From the NCBI GenBank assembly GCA_905147135.1, contig LR990057.1, positions 4,774,001 to 4,838,000 of the forward strand: a stretch of DNA of 64,000 bases, written 5' to 3'. Below the pieces are notes generated by a model. The model searched no databases. It had not been told where the DNA came from and was given only the letters and a program-made list of their open reading frames with translations. Shown in pieces: positions 1 to 11,800 of the stretch; positions within the stretch are counted from its first letter, which is position 1, and every line of letters starts with the position of its first letter. The DNA is from Blastobasis lacticolella. Its lineage: Eukaryota > Arthropoda > Insecta > Lepidoptera > Blastobasidae. A program made the position numbers and the translations under genes.

Positions 1-112
1 CAGTTTTTGGCGTACAACTAGTACTAATAGAGGTGGCATGGTATTTTTGATTTACAATATTCATTTTGTATTCTTCTTGTGTACTTGAGCGTTTGTGTTT
101 ATTCTTTTGCAG

Positions 113-509
113 ATATAGCCGTAACTGCTGGCAATCGCATTGATTTCTTCGAGAGAGGGCATCTCATTAAAACCGTGCAGGGCCCTTTCAATGATTTGGG
201 TGGTTTGACGTACGATGCTGTGCACGACAGACTGTTCTTTATAGACAACTATTTAGATACTTCTGCAATATATAGCTATGATATGAACACTGGCAATTAC
301 AATAATGTTGTGGCGAAACAAACAGGGTTTGTACACGATTTGGCGTATGATCCAATGACGAATAGAATCTACTGGACGAACTCTGGCGCGAGAAGTATAC
401 ACTGGAAATCTGTGAACGAAGGTGGAGATGACGGGCTACACCATGTTTTTATGGAAAACTTCAAAGGCAATGAGATTCCCGCATCCATCACTGTTGATAG
501 CTGCAGAGG
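113..509 (+). CDS. cue: cueball, internal exon (YWTD propeller, N-terminal blades)
   Basis: This exon follows a T-rich tract ending in AG at 111-112 and stops before a GTAAGT donor at 510. It enters with two bases of a split codon and leaves in phase 2, which joins it in frame to the next exon. The peptide starts with an IAVTAG strand and contains two LDL-receptor class B (YWTD) blades, seen as LTYDAVHDRLFFID and LAYDPMTNRIYWTN. Family knowledge: cueball is a membrane-associated extracellular protein with YWTD repeats and EGF-like modules, described in Drosophila as needed in the germ line and in immune cells. The blade spacing and the VDSCRG junction fit cueball better than LDL receptors, which have many more modules. 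The signal-peptide exon lies to the left of the window, so the gene is partial. Confidence 0.85.
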
Positions 510-704
510 GTAAGTTACGGTATCTATAAGTTTTACTTTAGCAACTGCATATTTCTTCCTTACCTTTCACATGCAATTTAAATTTCTTATTACCAATCAA
601 AACCAACCTCTAGTTTTATAAAATAGGATGCTTTTTATATAAGTCTGCGAACATCAGCAAGGAAAAGCCTTCAATACTCATATAAGCACTTTATTCGCTC
701 ACAG
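510..704 (+). other. cueball intron
   Basis: A 195-base GT-AG intron with an AT-rich interior. No repeat or RNA gene is visible in it. Confidence 0.8.
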
Positions 705-1328
705 ACACGTCTACTGGACAACCTGGGGCATGTTCGCGTCGGGAACTATTCAAAGAAGCGGAATGAATGGAACGACGAGGGAAACTGTGTTGGACACGAA
801 TCTCGAAAACCCTAACGGTTTGGTGATAGATCAGCTTACGGGAAAGCTTTTCTGGATTGACACGACCGAGGACGACCACTATTTCATTTGCGAATCCGAT
901 TTACTTGGCAGAAACAGGGAGACTTTACTATCAGGCTTCAAAAACGTACCGATGGACTTAACAGTGTCCAAACATTCCCTCTTCTGGGTCGACGAGTGGG
1001 CCCGCAATATATGGAAAATCAAGAAAAACGCTAAAAATCAATTTCCTAACGTTTACAAAGAGTTAAACAAAGGTGTCGCTATAGTAGCCAATTATAAGAT
1101 ATCTGAGCAAACCGAAGGCGTTTCCGAGTGCGAGGAATTGCGAATCATGGATCATCACAACAAGCAATCGATCAAAATGAATTCAGTTTATACATTGCGT
1201 CTGCCTATCCAAGAAACAGTGCCTGAAGTGCCTATTATAAGCAACCATAGACATACAGAACCAGGTTGTCTCAAGTTATGCCTGAACGGAGATTGTATTA
1301 TTTCAGCCGAAGGAAAACCAATATGCAA
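705..1328 (+). CDS. cue: cueball, main exon (three YWTD blades and start of EGF)
   Basis: The exon begins after the AG at 703-704 and ends before GTAAGT at 1329. Joining it to the preceding exon rebuilds a glycine codon and gives RGHVYWTTWG with no frame change. It carries three further YWTD-type blades (HVYWTTWG, KLFWIDTT and SLFWVDEW), then a charged linker, then the first cysteines of an EGF-like module (CLKLCLNGDC and PIC). With the previous exon this makes at least five blades, consistent with a single six-bladed propeller whose remaining strand is upstream or degenerate. There are NGT and NQF-type polar surface loops, as expected for a secreted domain. No in-frame stops or frameshifts are visible, so the gene looks functional. 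Confidence 0.87.
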
Positions 1329-1775
1329 GTAAGTCATTTTATTGCTTCTCTCTGTTCTAGGAGGTTATGTGAAGGTGACAAATTTAAGCAAACATAAAAG
1401 TTTTCCTTCGACGCCATTATCATGAATTTTCCGCTTTCCATTTTTCTGCGTTATCCATTTGTTTTCCAGGGATCGTAGCTAACGTCATTCAGGAAAATTT
1501 TAACTTTCAATCAGTAAAATAGTGTCTAAAAACTTTTCAATATACTTAATTTAATGTGAATAGATAGAGACTAATATGTAACCGAAAAATGTAATCCTGT
1601 TATGTTGCTGTGTCTATATATAGCTTTCATATCTTTTACCGAAATAATGTTGTGCCATAATGCAATGAATTTGAGCAGTCTATATAGAGATAAGTTGCAT
1701 ACCTACCTTTTAACTAATAGATAATCACGTGCTAACTTGTTTATCGCATGTATTTATAACTTTAATCTTTTTCAG
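1329..1775 (+). other. cueball intron
   Basis: A 447-base GT-AG intron ending in a good T-rich acceptor tract. Nothing else is recognisable in it. Confidence 0.8.
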
Positions 1776-1893
1776 TTGCAGGGACGGATTCATTGGTGCT
1801 TATTGCGAAGTCAGTGTTGGATACAACGCCGCCAATATCTTCAACGTAAAATACATATCCATCTTTGCTGTGGTTATTGGGCTGCTGCTGTAG
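1776..1893 (+). CDS. cue: cueball, last exon (EGF end, hydrophobic C-terminus, stop)
   Basis: The exon starts after TTTTTCAG at 1768-1775 and reads in frame to TAG at 1891. It completes an asparagine codon, then supplies the last EGF cysteines in NCRDGFIGAYCE, giving six cysteines in total. The protein then has a short linker and ends with a hydrophobic run (YISIFAVVIGLLL) directly followed by the stop. From 113 onward, the three exons encode 379 residues plus the stop. The cueball I know from Drosophila has a transmembrane helix followed by a cytoplasmic tail. Here no tail is encoded, so either the anchor is of the GPI type (small residues NAA lie about 15 residues before the hydrophobic run) or another 3' exon is used alternatively. 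Confidence 0.82.
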
Positions 1894-2255
1894 AACTCTC
1901 ATTTTGAGGCAGGAAATGTTTGGAATTTCGATTTGGTGTCGATTTTGAAGCCATGTTTTGGTTTGACGCCCGAGGCGCCAATCCACTGTGGGTGTGGTCA
2001 GCTGCAATGACATGCGAGTGCCCGAGGCGATGGCAGTTGATTACTATCGATGTCTGGTTCCAACTGGTTCGAAGGGGAAAAAAATGAATTGGACATTCTC
2101 GTAATCAGGAAAATTTCGAGGAATATAATTTTATTGGAATATGCGATGGCACGCTACGTGGCGGCATTTATGGCTGTTTGAATTGACGAGTGACGTGCGT
2201 TACCGTTTAAAATGATTTTGCCAATAAATAAAATATGGACATACCTTTATTTATT
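1894..2255 (+). other. cueball 3' UTR with poly(A) signals
   Basis: The sequence after the stop codon runs to overlapping AATAAA hexamers at 2223-2232, followed by a T-rich stretch at about 2245-2262. This is a typical end for a metazoan transcript. The exact cleavage site is inferred. Confidence 0.6.
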
Positions 2256-3068
2256 TTTTTGTATTTTATGCCCGAGGCCTTCGCCGCTGACTGTCCGTCC
2301 GTCTGTCTATCTATCGCAGGGCTGTATCTACCCTTAGAACTGTATTAAGAAGATACCTGCATGAAATTTCCACAACATACCTACATGCGTTCGTTCTACT
2401 GCTATTTTCGACTTGTACACAATGTACACCGAGGTTTCGCTCCATTCATCACGTTAGTAATCGGTACTCTATAAGTAACTACCTATAGCAACAAATATAA
2501 ATAAATAGCAACATGTTGCTCCGCCATAACTAGTCTTTTATATTTTGGAATGGTAAAATCCCTTCGTAAGTGAATCCGATTTAGGTAGGTACCACTTGTC
2601 CTGTTTAATAGTTCTGTACCCTATCAATTATACAAAATAGTAATTACCCACACCTACTCTACACCCTACAACTGGGACTAATGGGAATTTTATTTTCAGT
2701 ATATTTTGTTTCCAGCCTTGAGTACGTTCCCAGGGGGTACGGCCGGGTATTTTAATAAAAAGACGCAAACGCCTACTAAATTAATAGAAGCAATTTCACA
2801 TAACTAAAGTTTTGAATTTTCATTTTTGTTGACGAATTGATAGGCAGGCTTCGTAAACAACAGCACCCTTTTCAGTTTTTTCTTATGACGAGTAGTTCAA
2901 TAAAAAAAAATTATCTTTGTTAACGCAGCTAGGTGGTGCGAGGCTCGCCTGGGTTACCTCACAAAATAAATCAGTACCTAAGTAAATTACTCTACGTTTA
3001 GAAAAAAATCTTGCTATCCAATGTCTCAATTTGCCTAAAACTTGTTTTATGTTTCGAATTTTTACTTG
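2256..3068. other. Non-coding; degenerate dispersed repeat at 2290-2520
   Basis: The stretch around 2290-2520 has the style of a common lepidopteran interspersed repeat: a CCGTCCGTCTGTCTATCT run, then GGCTGTATC, then repeated ATAGCAACA-type words. The rest is AT-rich and shows no gene. Confidence 0.35.
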
Positions 3069-3137
3069 TCATCGTCATCATTTTGGCGTTATGTCCCGGT
3101 TGCGCCCCCGTGCAGCACGCGAGGGCCCAGGGTCCAC
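3069..3137 (-). repeat. SINE 3'-end fragment
   Basis: The TCATCGTCATCAT tail complement, then GGCGTTATGTCCCGGTTG, then GAGGGCCCAGGGTCCAC match the 3' end of the SINE family that is complete at 24121-24482, in reverse orientation. Only the last 70 or so bases remain. Confidence 0.6.
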
Positions 3138-4844
3138 TTCTACCCAGCAATATTTATAGGCTAAACGCTCCCGTACTTTATACGGTCAAGAATTAAACTA
3201 CGGAGCCCAAAACACTTTAGCTAAGAGGTAAACAAAATCTTAAGGCGGCCATTAAAATGTCCATTTTGTTGAAGTGCCAGGTTTTTCTGCGCTCAGTCAA
3301 TTATTGGCCGTTCGGAATAAGAATTGACGTACCTAATTTACCCTGGAAGGGGTTAGAAAATGATTTCTTGTAATGATGAAACTGTTGTAGTTATGAAGGA
3401 AAGTATAGTATCTAATATCTAAATTGTAGAGTGCGAACTCCACGATACCAGAATGAAAATGTTTGCTTGCTATGTTTTTTTTTCTCCCGAACGGGTTCTG
3501 TCTGCATGATACCACTTGAAGAACAAAAGAAAGTTAATACTGAGTGCACAACCATTTGTTTGTTTAGTGTATTCGAAAAAGTTAGTGAAAACGACCAAGA
3601 TGTCGCATCCTGCACCATGAGAATGCTACAGCGCTCACCGCGACCAACACAAAGACATTTTTGGCTTCTGAAAAGGTAGGTAGAGCTAGTGACAAATCCC
3701 GCTCATAGTCCAAACCCGAATGCGATTTCTTTATTTTTACAAAAAAATCAAAGATTTAATAAGAGGTTGGCATTTACGGGGCCGGAAGCGGCCGTGATAG
3801 CTTTCAACCAGCATGCGAAAAACAAGCGCTCAGACCAATGGTCTTCATGTTTTCAAAAATGGTTTCTCAGAATAAAAAAGTGTGTAAAGTGTAATGGAGA
3901 TACTTTGAAAAGCAGTAAATACATTACTTTACATTTAAATTGTTTACTTTCAGTGTACCCCACGTACACCTAAAAATAGACTTGATGAGGAATTCATATT
4001 CAACCTAGCGACCTAGCAAGTCTACTGCTAAGCGGTTAGATTAAAGCAAATCCCTCCACTAATATGGATAGGCTCAAGTGTTACCTACACTGTTACTTAC
4101 GGGAAAGTTATACATTGCTAGGATTTTTCAATGGAAATCGAGATTTGTTTGAGAGGCAAGCTTTTAAATATCTATTGTTTTGAGAGATTTTTTCCACACG
4201 GCCGCCTGCACTTTGCTACTCTAGAGTCGCGGCCACAAGACTAGGTAAGTATATATGGATCTTTAGTAGTTCTAGAAATCAAAATTATTGTAAACAAAGT
4301 GTAGACGAAAAAACAGAAAAAAAAATTGTTTTTCGGGTAAGTTTATGGCAAATGAAACTTCTGTAAAATAAAGTTTTGAAACTGAAATAGACGACAACCT
4401 TTAGACATCCACTTTACTTGAACAACATCAAGATTTAAAAAAATTACAAACTACGCAAGATTATTATAGGTAACTGTTTCCGACCTGAAAATAAAGCTTT
4501 CAGGAATTTAAAATCAGTTGACGAAAGCTTGTTGAGGACAGCATAAATTCCCATTGTATTTTTCATTACAACGACCGTGAAAAAGTTAAAATATTTACAA
4601 TACGGCGAACGGTGTTCGCTACGAAATGTTCTATTTCTGTGAACAGCCAGGACTGACCTCGGCTCAGCAGTTAATAGCTCGGTGGAACAATATCTATAGG
4701 ATTATTGACTTTAGTCTTTACATTGAGAATAGATATCTACTTTGCATTTTCCGTTCACGCGATGCTCAGACAAATTAAAAACGGATTAATCGCGGTTTAA
4801 CAATGGGCCTTAGTTATAATGATGCACCACTGGTTTTGGACCAT
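3138..4844. other. Non-coding, nothing recognised
   Basis: AT-rich sequence with short overlapping open frames on both strands (for example around 3330-3970) that lack family motifs, splice context or biased codons. I see no gene or repeat here. Confidence 0.5.
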
Positions 4845-4996
4845 GAGCCCTGTTTTAGGAACCGCTCGCATCGACGCGAGCGCTCGCGTTCTAATGCGTG
4901 TCTATTCTGTCTCTAGCAACTTATCACGAGTGTGAAAGAGACAGGTAGCGCAGACGAGCGCTCGTGTGGTTGCGAGCGATTTCAAAAATAGGGCTC
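4845..4996. mobile_element. Snap-back MITE with GAGCCCT ends
   Basis: The left end reads GAGCCCTGTTTT and the right end is its complement, AAAAATAGGGCTC. The pairing continues inward for about 60 bases through CGCTCGC and GCGAGCG blocks (CGAGCGCTCG occurs in both arms), leaving only a small centre. This is a 152-bp non-autonomous foldback element. No target duplication is obvious, so the superfamily is unassigned. Confidence 0.65.
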
Positions 4997-5414
4997 AGGT
5001 TGAAGTTTTTGAGATATTTAAGAAATAGCAAAAAAAAATCCTTCCACCAAAGGCATTACAGGTAAAGGTGTAGATTTTAGTATATTGGTTAGAATCGTAT
5101 CACCTACCATTTGCCGTAATAATTTCTGTTACAATTAGTTCCACCTCTAAAACTATTTTTAATGTAAAATGTTAAAATGAAATGTCTGAATAAAATGACA
5201 ATTATAAAATCTAATTAGATATAGAAAAAGTACTACTTTTTCTAGTAATACTTTATCGTGCAATTTATCACAGATTCATTTATCCCGTCTCTCCCATATT
5301 TGTCTGAGATAAAAGGGACTCTACTTACGGTGAGATAGAGACTTTTCTTTTCACGTATGGACTTTAATAAACTTGATTGAGAGTGAGGGCGTAGTAACAC
5401 CGCCTTTCGTATTT

Positions 5415-6138
5415 TGTGCCATTGTTCCCGTCTCAAAAAGTATCAGGATCTTTGGTGTCGACATATCGGATAGCGTGCGATTCTGGAGTCACCTAGAAGG
5501 TAAGGCTAAACTGGCTTCGAAAAAGCTTGGAGTGCTTAACCGATCCAGGCGATACTTCACCCCAAGGCAGCGCCTGCTGCTGTACAAGGCATAAGTGCGG
5601 CCTTATATGGAGTATTGTTCCCATCTTTGGGCCGGCCAAACTGCCGACCTGCTTAATCCTCTGGAATCGGTACAGAGACGCGCCGTACGAATTGTCGACG
5701 ATCCCATACAAACAAGCAAGTTAGAACCACTGGCTAACCGAAGGGGCTTTGGCTCCCTGTGTGTGTTCTATCGGCTGTACAATGGGAAGTGTTCCGAGGA
5801 ACTTTTCGATTTGGTGCCCACAGCACAATTCCGCCATCGCACCACCCGCCGTGGGCTGGGTACTCATCCCCACTACGTAGACCCTCTGTTGGTCACCACG
5901 CGAAGGTTTGAAAGAACGTTTCTCACTCGTAGGATTCGGATGTGGAATGAGCTCCCAGCCACAGTGTTTCCTTTGGACTATGTCATGGGATCGTTCAAGA
6001 GGTATATTAGAGGTCTCTTCAGAGGCGGGTAACGCATTGGTGACTCCCCTGGTGTTGCTGATGTTCATAGGCGGCGGTGACCACTTTCCATCAGGTGGCC
6101 CGCTTGCCTGTTTGTCTGTCGTATAACATAAAAAAAAT
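5415..6138 (+). pseudogene. 5'-truncated LINE, reverse-transcriptase C-terminal part
   Basis: One frame from about 5430 to 6032 encodes the end of a Jockey/CR1-type LINE polymerase. Visible landmarks are IFGVDISDSVRFWSHLEGKA, RRYFTPRQRLLLYKA, VRPYMEYCSHLWAG, VQRRAVRIV and RMWNELPATVFP. The frame is broken by TAA at 5592-5594, exactly between LLLYKA and VRPYMEY; relatives usually have a polar residue there, so a C-to-T change of a glutamine codon is the simplest cause (inference). A 3' UTR follows with GGTGACCACTTTCCATCAGG and an A-rich tail at 6126-6138. The 5' part is missing, which is usual for target-primed insertions, so the copy is dead. Confidence 0.85.
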
Positions 6139-7154
6139 TGTCCAGTCTCTAGAATTGCCATATTGACTATCGGCACTTAATTTTTTTTTAATTATTTGTG
6201 CCCGGGACACTTGTGTGCAAAAAGGAATGACAGCCTTTCACCCTAACTACACTCAACACTGGAAAACCTCAGAACGGGTCTAACAACATGAGATTAAGAT
6301 ACCTAACAGGCGGCGTGCCATTCTTACTTTGTGCCGTATTAGGAGATCAAAATAATGATATGTAAAGGTTACCGATTGAGCTGGAAAAATTGCTGACTTA
6401 CTAATTCATAATTACTTACTTTAATGAATATGGTACATTGTTCATAAAATTAATGTAACCTTTTATGTAGATACATTCTTGCAAGGGCTTGACACTTTAA
6501 TGTATGTTTGTGCAATTGGCCGTTAGTAAATGTATTTTGGTTAATTTGATACATTTACTAAGAGTATAAAACATAACACAATGATTAAATACTCCAGCGA
6601 ACGAAACAATGGTAAGAAATTAAGTACGTTTGACGAACCACCTTAACTTACTAATCCTAATTTTAGACCGGTCCAGATTTGGTCAATCAAATTACGGTAG
6701 TTTGTTACGCACTGAACGAGACTACAATATCTAAGGAAGTTAACTAATAAGAAACACTTTCGATTTGACACAATTAAACCCTTAAATTGACTAATAGTTC
6801 TCGAACACAAGAACCACGAGTCCAGAACCAAAACAATAAAGCCCGTGTATAATTAATTTAGCCACGCGGATCTTTCAAAACAATTGTGCTCGTTTGATAC
6901 ACTATAATATCCCAAAATACCCCTTTCCGTCAACAACGACAAAGTTCTAACTGCAAACTCAAATTATAGGACAAAACTTAACTCAATAGTTATCTTAGAA
7001 CTTTGTCGCGTTCAACAACACATCTGCAAGTGCAACCAAATGCAATGTCCAAAACGGACTGATGATATTTATGTTTGTCTCTTTCATTTCTGCTGGTTTG
7101 TTCGGTGTTAGAATGCGCGCGCGATATCAGGTAGATTGTCCGTAGGCCACAATT
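6139..7154. other. Non-coding; inverted repeat 6937-7008
   Basis: AT-rich with no gene seen. A perfect 14-base inverted repeat (CGACAAAGTTCTAA and its complement) lies at 6937-6950 and 6995-7008 around a 44-base centre. It may be a very short MITE or a hairpin. Confidence 0.4.
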
Positions 7155-7394
7155 TAGTCAGTGCAGTGTGCCGAGACGAGGCGGTGGTGGCTTTCGTGCG
7201 AGTAACGTTCGTTCAAAATTACGTATTTATAAACTCGTGCTGGTTTGTTTTCATAGTGGCTTCCCTCGCAGTGGATTGTATGTGAAACTTCGCAAAACTT
7301 TCGGAAACAGCCAATAATACTGTCTTTGTTCTAAACTTTAGATGCGGTTAATTCGAGTGGTAGTGTAACCTTGTGAGTTGTTGATTGACGTGAG
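7155..7394 (+). promoter_or_regulatory. Possible promoter and non-coding first exon
   Basis: This stretch is more GC-rich than its surroundings. It has an arthropod-type initiator (TCAGT at 7159), a CG-containing body and a plausible splice donor (GACGTGAGTTT) near 7389. The longest reading from its ATG is a few codons, so it would be a 5' UTR exon of a gene lying further right. There is no TATA box and no direct proof; it may equally be unique intergenic DNA. Confidence 0.22.
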
Positions 7395-7439
7395 TTTTTC
7401 TAAGGGAGTTATTTTGGCGCGTATGATGTAACGGCTGGC

Positions 7440-7482
7440 GGTACTGGGTTCGAGTCCCGCCGGCTATGGCACCGGCGACCTG
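7440..7482 (+). repeat. tRNA-like B-box fragment
   Basis: The motif GGGTTCGAGTCCCGCC resembles a T-arm and internal B box, but no matching A box or cloverleaf is present upstream. It is probably the remnant of a second tRNA-derived SINE, not a tRNA gene. Confidence 0.35.
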
Positions 7483-7990
7483 AGGCATGCACACTTCAAT
7501 GATGATGGTGAGTCCATTGCAACCCTGACACTAAAAGAGGAAGTCAGTGATTGGTATGCTTCCGCCTAGCTTGTAATAACTTTACAATAAGTTGTGTAAA
7601 CGGAAGAAATAATTTAGATACACGTTATTGAGTTATAAGTACCTATAGCAATTTATTTGACAAATAGTTATCATAAAATAATTTGACAACAAATCACCTA
7701 AAATAAACAGCTTATCTTAATAATATTACGCAAAGCGGATTAGTCACCAGTGCTATAATAATAACATATAATTATACTTACTCTATGTAGAGTCTTGACT
7801 GCGAAATACGAAAGCGAATAAAGTAAACAATCCAAAAAACCGTTTCGTAAACTATACGTAAACCGAGCTAAGTCAATACAAGATTCACTTACAAACGTTA
7901 CCTCATACTAAAATCGCATGTTGGATTTTTAAACTTAGTTTGTTTGAAGTACAGAGGCAAAGCTGGAAAATGCCATAGGGGTAGACAGAG
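7483..7990. other. Non-coding, nothing recognised
   Basis: AT-rich, with no gene or repeat recognised. Confidence 0.5.
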
Positions 7991-8165
7991 CCCATCCATT
8001 TTTTTATGTAGCAAATAGTCAGGTATTTGACTGCCATCGCATCTGATGTTAAGTGCAGATGCAGTGGAGCATACCTATTAAATACCTATTCACTCTTGTC
8101 TTAAAGATACCCAAGTTCTTATGCTACACCAGCTAGGATCCTGGCACACCCTTTCATATCTTCTA
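7991..8165 (-). repeat. LINE-type 3'-end repeat
   Basis: A T-run at 8000-8006 (the poly(A) side) is followed by TATTTGACTGCCATC, GATGTTAAGTG, GGAGCATACCT and TTAAAGATACCCAAG. These words recur in the same order at 23605-23720, and both match a very common lepidopteran LINE 3' region. Orientation is judged from the tail. Confidence 0.55.
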
Positions 8166-8236
8166 CATTACTTAGTACCACTTTTTTACACTCTTTCTTT
8201 TCAATATATGCATATTTATGTTAAAAATAGTACCAA

Positions 8237-8345
8237 ATTTTTATTGGACAGTCTACTGCTGGTTATGATTCCTTCTGGAATGAAGGGTTGCCTATAGCCT
8301 CCTCGTTTGGCAGGCGGGTTGGAGATCTTAGTGTTGCACATGTAC
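8237..8345 (-). repeat. LINE 3'-region fragment
   Basis: On the - strand this reads GATCTCCAACCCGCCTGCCA followed by a gapped match to the element at 34823-35071, so it is a diverged copy of the same family. Confidence 0.55.
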
Positions 8346-8639
8346 AAATGGAGAATTCGTTTATTCCCCTTTTCTGGTCTATGGTGATCCTTGAGTACTT
8401 TTCTGTGCTCAAAAATTACGTTTAAATGCAAAACGCCCCATTCGTAAATTATGCATTTCTAAATATATCCTTGTAAAAATGTCCCTTCATACAAAATGGA
8501 AGTCACCGAGCAACCTTGCCATACATTATCTACATAGAGGATTCAATTACACTGAGAGCTTATAAAGTTGTAAGCTAATTTAAGAAGTAACAAAATAAGT
8601 ATATGTATTTTTGCATTCCGAATAGATCTATACTTAGTA

Positions 8640-8800
8640 TAAGAATGATGAAATATATACATAGTATACAAAAAGTCGCTTCTATGTATGCTTAGATCTT
8701 TTAAACTACGCAACGGATTTTAATGCTGTTTTCTACAAAAGCTAGAACGATTCAAGAGGAAGGTTTATAAGCAGATAAAAAAGGGTAGGCGGCGGTAAAG
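8640..8800 (-). repeat. Dispersed repeat (GCGACTTTGT family)
   Basis: The reverse complement contains AATCGTTCTAG, AAATCCGTTGCGTAGTTT, AAAGATCTAAGC and GCGACTTTTTGTATAC. The same ordered words occur at 17655-17835, 53005-53210, 60905-61005 and 63725-63880. This family is abundant in Lepidoptera; I cannot name its class with certainty. Confidence 0.6.
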
Positions 8801-11800
8801 TTGGTGTACGCGAGCATAGTCGCGCCGGGTCTACTAGTGTGGAGTTCAGTAGTCCTTCTTCAGACGCTGGCGATACGATGTCGCGGGCAATTGCAATAGA
8901 TGCGTAACAATTATGAATCATGAAATTCACAAATCACCTTTGTATGAAAGTAGGTCCAATATCAGATACGAACACAATACCCCACGCCACAGATACGCCT
9001 GGGACATCGTAATGTGGGTCAAATTTGCATAAACAATTTAATCCATTGTTTATTGTTTGATAGATATGCGATCGGCATAGCAATTGTCAATGTAATTAAA
9101 TTAGTATCAGGAATGTCTGACATAATTACACATGTATTGGATGATATGATATTCGGGGTCGGGCGGATGAGCGTTCAATCCGCATATTTTGGAAAAAGTT
9201 TATTTAAAACCAGCGGTTTTATTTACCCTCTGAATCAGCGTAGAGAAAAACTAAATAGGAAACAGCCCATTTGATAGACGACGCATTCGTAACAATAGTT
9301 ATGTAGGTATCTGTATTGTATTTAACTTCTTCTACCTCACACATAGCTTAGCTTAGACCCTGCTAAATGAGAAGCATGATTGGCAGCAATAGATAAGGCA
9401 GCGGTGGTCATCTCAACTGACTCAGGCTTGTCAGACTCCTACCATTAGGTACCTCGTACCTCCTAACACCCCATTGAAAATCGGCGCCATGGCATCAGTG
9501 TGGCCCCATTACACATCTCCTTACGACACGGGTAATAATAGAACATTGTAATAGTTACTTAGTTATAATAGTTTACTAGTTTTGTGTCTATGTCACTTGT
9601 GTATGTAAGTACCTATGTTGTCATGTGTGAGATTGGTGTTATAAACAGATTATTTACTTATTGAACAGCAACGGGACTAAATGACACGAAGACTACCGCC
9701 TTTTTGACCCGAATTTTATTTAACACATTTACCTTTAACAAAGCTCGTTATAGCGTGATAACAGCTTGTTTAGCTGCGTCTAGTTGGCGGATAATTCATT
9801 TCATTACCATTTTATTGACGCGCAAGGTCGATCCCAGCGGTCTGTTGTTTCACACGTATACGTAACAATAGCATTACATCTCGGTTATTATGTGAACACG
9901 TGTGCACATAATAACTGAGCCACAATAGTACGTCGAGCACTTAGTTTCAAGTCTTTGCTGGGACTGTATTGGTAACAATTTATTCTAAGACCAGAATTTT
10001 GATTTGTTGGTTTTAAGTAATATGTTAGAGAAATTCGTCACACTCGCGGGTTATCATTTTTTGTCTCTACATTTTCAAAAATTAAGTATCAAGAATAAAA
10101 TATTTGTGTTACAGTACATCCTAAATCTGTGTTGATGCTAGTGTGTCAGAGCTACACTGACTTGCATATATCAATGACAGGTTTATATAAAAACCTAAGT
10201 AAATCACGAAGAGTGTTCTGAGTTGGTTGGGCTAATACCTTTGTTGTTTCACCGCGCTATCAGTACCACCGAGATGAATCGGCCAACTACCATATATATG
10301 CTTTTTAAGAATATTCCTCCGTACGACCATATGATGGAATTACCTTGCTGCAGCGGTATTCCCGAGTCTGTGGGCTGTGGTGGTAATATTATTTGTCATG
10401 TGAAACGTTTGGCTGTTATAATTTATTTTACCAAAAACTGAGCATTAATCTCCCTTACTCTGTAGCTAAACAAAAACATAGATAGGTAGGTATTAGAATC
10501 AAGGCCGTACTAAGGACGTTTTCGTGTCAATCCTACGCGCCATGACCACAGCATGACTAAGACCGGCCACTATCGTTTTGAAGCGACCTTGCGAAGGCTA
10601 TATACTATTTATTAGTTCTTTCAACAGTAATAAAGTTTTTCACTTTAATAACGTTAACCGAATATAACGAGCCAATCCACTTAAGGCTACCAGTGTTATC
10701 AGTACAACTCAAATTAATTATGGATCTGATAGTGTTCCATTGTTGACACATTCCCATTACAGGCAATCCTATCGATCAGCTCAAACGCCCTAGGGGTGTG
10801 TAAATTGAACGGAGATGAGTATAGCCCTTGATTCACCGAGGGCTCAATACAATAGATATCTCCCAAGGGAACTATATCACGCCACCGGCCCTTCGCTCCC
10901 AAGACTCTCGAGCGCAACACGGCCATTTTAAATCGCCCCATTGTCGAAATAATAATGATTTATTAACCGCTCCTTTTATTTGCTGGATTATAAAGGTGTT
11001 GAAGGGGCTCGGGTAATGTAAATTACGTATGTAGAAAGACGAGAAATAAAATGCAGTCTATATTTCGAATTAGATTCCAAGTGACGCGGGCGCATGCTTC
11101 AATGAACGTTATCAAAAGACAATCGGTTAAAGTCCCCTTTAACTTTAACGTCCGATTACGTTATGAATTTTAATGAGGGATCTTTAAGGTATACGCATTC
11201 CTTTTAAATGCACGCTGTGTTGGCCGTAGATTGTAAAACAGGATGTTAACGATACACGTCTTTGGGCACTGATACTTGTACGTAATATGATGATAAGTAA
11301 TAGCAGATTTCTATGCATACCTACAGTACGCGACGCAATTTAAAATTTCTTCGAAGACATAATGAGATACGATGTCTTGTACAGTTTCCTCTTTCATATT
11401 TCCCATGTTGGAAATAGCAGACTATAGGTTTAGGATTAAGGTTTAAAGACTTTTGTTATTATTCACTGCACTCAATCAATCAATTAATCAAATTTGTCGG
11501 GGTAAAAACAATACTAACCGTGGTAACAAAACCGATAACATGTGCGATGAAAGTGTAGACTATAGATTTGCAAGGTTTCTTATTTAATTCATACGTAAAA
11601 GTGATTGCTCCCTTTTTGTGCGACACACCTGATGGAATTCAGCAAGCAACTATAGCTTCTTTGTCACCTTAGTGGTAAAAATTACAGAACATAATATCTA
11701 CGCTGCAACCGGCAGAGTTATCTGAACAAAAATGCAGAACCGCAGGTGCTTGTCACTAAAGAGTTAATTAGCAGCTGAGTTATATAGCAACTTTATGGTT

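Noticed and set aside
7440..7482. tRNA gene
   Set aside because: Only a T-arm-like word is present, with no A box or cloverleaf.
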